Below are positions 7,466-9,749 of a DNA stretch of 9,749 bases, one piece after another. A program made the translations under genes and the position numbers. This DNA is from Lachnospiraceae bacterium UBA4317 (GTDB taxonomy: Bacteria; Bacillota_A; Clostridia; Lachnospirales; Lachnospiraceae). Every line of letters starts with the position of its first letter. Within the stretch, counting starts at the first letter, position 1. The stretch covers positions 1 through 9,749 of the forward strand of contig DGUF01000031.1 in NCBI GenBank assembly GCA_002394525.1, written 5' to 3'. The notes beneath the pieces were generated by a model that was not told the origin of the DNA, ran no database searches, and saw nothing but the letters and a program-made list of their open reading frames with translations.

Positions 7466-7948
7466 TTATTTTTTCACTTCCCCGACCTGGTGGACGGAGT
7501 CCTTCTCCTCTCCGGAGTAGATGACGATCTGGTCCCTGTCCGAATATTTCATGCCCAGTTCATTGATCGCCTTTTCGCGCACCTCCTCCAGACTGATCCC
7601 GTCGTTAATCTCGTTGTAGGCGGCGTCATTCTGGGACCTCAGCTCCATCAGCTGCTTCTCCAGGTCCGCGACCTCTCCCGATGTGCTGGTCACGTCCGAC
7701 TGAAGCTTGATGTAGAGTAGCAGGACAGCCGTCATGCCGGTGATCAGGACCAGCATAAAGATGACAGACCGAAAGCTCATATAGGAGGTCAGGATCCTGC
7801 GTCTCTCTCCGCCCTCTCCTGCAGCTTCCTCTCTCAGAGCTTCCTCATTTGCCGCCGGCCTTATCCGGCGGGCGGGCCGGTACGCGTTTTCCGGCCGTTT
7901 CTTATTCCCGCGCGGAGCTTTCTTCTCCGCATCCAGGCTTCTTACCAT
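7466..7948 (-). CDS. ftsL: FtsL-like septum protein
   Basis: Small bitopic division protein, expected to pair with DivIB and to activate FtsW-PBP. The 160 residues show a basic, charged cytoplasmic head (1-57), a single membrane helix (about 60-80, VIFMLVLITGMTAVLLLYIK) and a predicted extracellular coiled coil (about 82-115) with LEKQLMELRSQN. The segment AINELGMKYSDRDQIVIY (127-144) matches the short conserved FtsL/DivIC-type end. FtsL has low sequence conservation, so the call rests on topology plus position between rsmH and the PBP. ATG at 7948 has GGGGA 7 nt upstream. The gene begins 56 bases after rsmH, and its TAA is 78 bases from the PBP start, in the same reading frame as the PBP. 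The cytoplasmic head is longer than in many FtsL proteins. Confidence 0.85.
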   Translation of the reverse strand: MVRSLDAEKKAPRGNKKRPENAYRPARRIRPAANEEALREEAAGEGGERRRILTSYMSFRSVIFMLVLITGMTAVLLLYIKLQSDVTSTSGEVADLEKQLMELRSQNDAAYNEINDGISLEEVREKAINELGMKYSDRDQIVIYSGEEKDSVHQVGEVKK

Positions 7949-7997
7949 CTGTTTTTCCCCAGCTTTTCTTATTCAAGTCGCGAGTCCTGCGCGCCGC

Positions 7998-8014
7998 AAA
8001 GGCCTCAGGCCTTT
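7998..8014 (-). other. Hairpin with the rsmH stop codon in its loop
   Basis: AAAGGCC and GGCCTTT form a perfect 7-bp stem, and the 3-base loop is exactly the rsmH TGA stop (8005-8007). On the minus strand only three Ts follow before a GC-rich stretch, so it is a poor terminator. It could protect or pause at the end of the rsmH reading frame, but this is inference, and chance is possible for so short a stem. Confidence 0.4.
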
Positions 8015-8994
8015 TCAAAGATCCTGAGCTTGGCGCTCGCCGACCGTCGGTTCCGGTCCAGCTCCTCTTTTCCGGGAAGGACGGGCTTTCTCGTGACCAC
8101 CCTGCCCTTCGAGACCCTGCCGCACACACAGACCGGAAACTCCGGCGGGCAGATGCAGGGCTTCTCGTTCCTGCGGAAGGCATTTTTGACGATGCGGTCC
8201 TCCAGGGAGTGGAAGGTGATGATGCAGAGCCTGCCGCCCGGCCTGAGCAGGCCGATCATGGCGTCCAGGGAGTCCTCCAGGACCTCCAGTTCCCGGTTGC
8301 AGGCGATCCGGATAGCCTGAAAGGTGCGCTTGCAGGGGTTTCCTCCCCTCTCCCGCATTTTCATGGGAATGGATCTCTCGATGATCTGCACCAGCTGGCC
8401 CGTCGTCTCCAGGGGCCCCTCTTCTCTGGCGCGGATGATATTGGCCGCGATCCTGGCCGCGCATTTCTCCTCGCCGTAATCCCGCAGGATCCGGGTCAGC
8501 TCCTGGGCGCTGTAGTCATTGACGATGTCCCGCGCGCTGAGCGCTGCGGTCCGGTCCATCCGCATGTCCAGGGGCGCGTCACTCCGGTAGGAAAAGCCCC
8601 TGTCCGGATTGTCCAGCTGGTAGGAGGACACGCCCAGGTCCAGCAGGATGCCGTCCACGCAGCCTCCCGCCGGGTCCTCATCGGATCCCTCCGGGACCTC
8701 ACGCACGGTCCCGCCCGATTCCATATAGGCCCGGACGGCGCCCGTCATGTTCTCATAATTGTCATGGACAAAAACGACCCGGTCCCCGTAGGGGGCCAGC
8801 CGCTCTCTCGCCGCCGCCAGGGCCTCTTCGTCCTGGTCGATCCCGATCAGGTGTCCGCCCCCGGTCAGCCTGGCCGCGATCTCATAGGAATGACCGCCGC
8901 CGCCCAGGGTGCCGTCCACATAGAGGCCGTCCGGCCTGATGCAGAGACCATCGATCACTTCCTGCAAAAGCACCGATTCATGTTGGAATTTCAC
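8005..8994 (-). CDS. rsmH: 16S rRNA (cytosine(1402)-N(4))-methyltransferase RsmH (MraW)
   Basis: S-adenosylmethionine-dependent enzyme that methylates N4 of C1402 in the 16S rRNA decoding centre. The 329 residues are slightly longer than the common 310-315. Signatures are HESVLL (5-10), the SAM-binding loop [12 protein letters not shown] (25-36), GIDQDEEAL (51-59), [12 protein letters not shown] (117-128), [16 protein letters not shown] (132-147), [16 protein letters not shown] (221-236), [12 protein letters not shown] (259-270) and [11 protein letters not shown] (318-328). A Cys cluster, [13 protein letters not shown] (280-292), is typical of Bacillota members and may bind metal. Extra length lies at about 93-112 ([19 protein letters not shown]). 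The start is GTG at 8994, supported by GGGAG 8 nt upstream and because it places HESVLL at the usual distance from the N-terminus. It is second in the cluster, 85 bases after mraZ. Confidence 0.97.
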   Translation of the reverse strand: MKFQHESVLLQEVIDGLCIRPDGLYVDGTLGGGGHSYEIAARLTGGGHLIGIDQDEEALAAARERLAPYGDRVVFVHDNYENMTGAVRAYMESGGTVREVPEGSDEDPAGGCVDGILLDLGVSSYQLDNPDRGFSYRSDAPLDMRMDRTAALSARDIVNDYSAQELTRILRDYGEEKCAARIAANIIRAREEGPLETTGQLVQIIERSIPMKMRERGGNPCKRTFQAIRIACNRELEVLEDSLDAMIGLLRPGGRLCIITFHSLEDRIVKNAFRRNEKPCICPPEFPVCVCGRVSKGRVVTRKPVLPGKEELDRNRRSASAKLRIFEKA

Positions 8995-9079
8995 GCTCTC
9001 TTCTCCCGGTCACGCATGCGCCCGCCGCAGCCTTTTATGCCGGCGCGGGTGCCGCGTCTGTAAGCTGCCATCGGCTTCG

Positions 9080-9511
9080 TCAGATCACAAAGCCGTTGCC
9101 CAGCATCTCTTCAGCTATCTCATTGATGTCCTCGCTCAGGCCGGCCGTGTCGAAGGTATCGGGATCCCAGACCTCGATCCTGGCGCCCACGCCCATGAGG
9201 ATCACATTCTTTTCTATGTGCGCGTGGTCGCGCAGCTTCTGGGGGATCAGCACCCGGCCCTGCCTGTCCGGCTCCACCTCGCAGGCATTGGACATGAAAA
9301 AGCGGACCAGCTGGCGCTGCTCGCGGGTATTATAAGGAAGCCCTGAAAGCTTCTGCACGAAGCGCTCCCAGGACGGAAGATCATAGATACAGAGGCAGGG
9401 ATCCGGACTTCTCGTGATCACGAACCGGTCGCCCAGCGCCTCTCTGAACTTGGAAGGAATGGTCATCCTCCCTTTCGCATCGAGAGAATGATCATAGGAA
9501 CCCATGAACAT
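9080..9511 (-). CDS. mraZ: Transcriptional regulator MraZ
   Basis: DNA-binding repressor of the dcw cluster, with two SpoVT/AbrB-type half domains that form a ring-shaped oligomer in studied members. The 143-residue product has the canonical family length. It begins MFMGSYDHSLDAKGR, the classic MraZ opening, and both halves carry the conserved core: DAKGRMTIP (11-19) and DRQGRVLIP (82-90). A frame without stops extends upstream to an ATG at 9622, but 9511 is the better start: GGAGGA lies 9 nt before it, family similarity begins there, and the longer form would translate the promoter and operator. The second in-frame ATG at 9505 (MGSYDH) is a minor alternative. Its binding sites appear directly in front of it, so autoregulation is likely. 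Confidence 0.97.
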   Translation of the reverse strand: MFMGSYDHSLDAKGRMTIPSKFREALGDRFVITRSPDPCLCIYDLPSWERFVQKLSGLPYNTREQRQLVRFFMSNACEVEPDRQGRVLIPQKLRDHAHIEKNVILMGVGARIEVWDPDTFDTAGLSEDINEIAEEMLGNGFVI

Positions 9512-9541
9512 TCGCCACTTTCCTCCACTTTCACCCACTTT
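9512..9541 (-). promoter_or_regulatory. MraZ operator, downstream triad of 10-bp repeats
   Basis: Three contiguous 10-base units read on the minus strand: AAAGTGGGTG (9532-9541), AAAGTGGAGG (9522-9531) and AAAGTGGCGA (9512-9521), followed at once by the mraZ ATG. AAAGTGG-type direct repeats with a 10-bp period are the known type of MraZ target in Mollicutes and related Gram-positives. Here they begin at about the predicted transcription start and fill the whole leader. The middle unit also supplies the mraZ Shine-Dalgarno sequence (GGAGGA, 9521-9526). Confidence 0.88.
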
Positions 9542-9548
9542 ACTGTCA

Positions 9549-9577
9549 ATAATAGCAACTTGACACCCACTTTTCAA
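9549..9577 (-). promoter_or_regulatory. Sigma-A type promoter for mraZ and the cluster
   Basis: On the minus strand TTGAAA (9572-9577) and TATTAT (9549-9554) are separated by exactly 17 bases, with TG one base before the -10 hexamer (extended -10). This predicts transcription from about 9541-9542, roughly 30 bases before the mraZ ATG. It is the only convincing promoter I see on this strand in the window. The start point is inferred, not shown. Confidence 0.78.
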
Positions 9578-9593
9578 TACTTTGAGCGACTTT
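9564..9593 (-). promoter_or_regulatory. Upstream triad of degenerate MraZ-type repeats
   Basis: Three further contiguous 10-base units on the minus strand start with AAAGT: AAAGTCGCTC (9584-9593), AAAGTATTGA (9574-9583) and AAAGTGGGTG (9564-9573). The last is identical to the first unit of the downstream triad; the other two keep only AAAGT. The -35 hexamer spans the junction of the second and third units, so a bound regulator would cover it. The two triads start 52 bases apart, close to five helical turns. Confidence 0.6.
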
Positions 9594-9749
9594 TCGTCCG
9601 AGTCGTTTTCAATCCTGTACATCGAAAGGCTGCAAAGGGGCCGGGGAGATTGTACCCACGATAATGCGAGTTTCCTTTTTGCGCGCGCACCCCACGACTG
9701 ATGTCACAGGTATTGCGCGATGAAGAATAGGGTAGAGGGGAGCCAAGCG

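Noticed and set aside
4286..7720. A 1144-codon open frame on the plus strand opposite mraY, the PBP and ftsL
   Set aside because: It is antisense to three well-identified genes, its translation has no recognisable domain and is rich in Gly, Asp, Arg and Leu. TTA, CTA and TCA codons are rare in the real genes, which leaves the opposite frame without stops.
9044..9056. Short inverted repeat CGCGG-GTG-CCGCG between mraZ and rsmH
   Set aside because: A 5-bp stem in GC-rich DNA is expected by chance, and no T-run follows, so it is not a terminator.
9512..9622. An upstream extension of mraZ by 37 codons to an ATG at 9622
   Set aside because: It would run through the promoter and operator, has no family similarity, and the start at 9511 has an excellent ribosome site and gives the canonical 143 residues.
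9649..9654. TACAAT on the minus strand as a second -10 element upstream of the mraZ promoter
   Set aside because: At 17 or 18 bases upstream only AAGGAA or AAAGGA is present, and there is no TGn extension, so support is poor compared with the promoter at 9549-9577.
9680..9689. Perfect 10-bp palindrome tgcgcgcgca upstream of the promoter
   Set aside because: Simple alternating GC sequence with no loop or T-run; it may be a regulator site but nothing in the sequence supports a specific role.
9609..9749. A minus-strand frame open from the right edge to a TGA at 9609, as a possible end of an upstream gene
   Set aside because: The 46 codons give no recognisable sequence, and third positions do not show the strong G/C preference of the neighbours. 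The stretch is too short to support a partial gene.
9720..9749. A plus-strand ATG at 9720 open to the right edge, as a possible divergent gene
   Set aside because: Only ten codons are visible and there is no good ribosome site at proper distance.

Overview
The window is the 5' (promoter-proximal) part of a division and cell wall (dcw) cluster, read entirely on the minus strand. From right to left it holds a promoter and MraZ operator, then mraZ, rsmH, ftsL, a class B penicillin-binding protein (ftsI/spoVD type), mraY, murD, ftsW and divIB/ftsQ. divIB is still open at base 1, so the cluster continues beyond the left edge. Every gene has a recognisable family signature or the expected topology. 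Gaps between genes are 18 to 173 bases, no intrinsic terminator lies between them, and one strong promoter stands in front of mraZ. Co-transcription is therefore the simplest reading.

The organism is most likely a GC-rich member of the Bacillota, class Clostridia, perhaps Lachnospiraceae-like. The basis is strong Shine-Dalgarno sites, a DivIB-type protein, a Cys-rich RsmH of the Bacillota kind, AAAGTGG-type MraZ boxes, and a compact order without murE or murF. This placement is inference from gene style, not from a database match. Codons end mostly in G or C, and TTA, CTA and TCA are rare. That explains the very long empty reading frames on the opposite strand.

The products act on one process. 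MraY makes lipid I at the membrane, and MurD adds D-glutamate to the cytoplasmic precursor. FtsW polymerises lipid II, and the class B PBP cross-links the new septal strands. FtsL and DivIB are the bitopic scaffold that controls the FtsW-PBP pair. RsmH methylates 16S rRNA and MraZ represses the cluster. MurE, MurF and MurG, commonly found inside such clusters, are not in this window at the usual positions.

The most interesting parts are non-coding. Upstream of mraZ there are two groups of three 10-bp AAAGT-type repeats. One overlaps the -35 element; the other fills the whole presumed leader and supplies the Shine-Dalgarno sequence. Between mraY and murD there is a 75-bp tandem duplication that includes the last codons and stop of mraY and can form hairpins. 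A perfect 8-bp-stem hairpin lies between ftsW and divIB, and a smaller one carries the rsmH stop codon in its loop. DivIB ends in a Lys/Glu-rich tail built from a 15-bp repeat. I see no mobile element, RNA gene, CRISPR array or novel defence-like system; this is otherwise a conventional housekeeping cluster.
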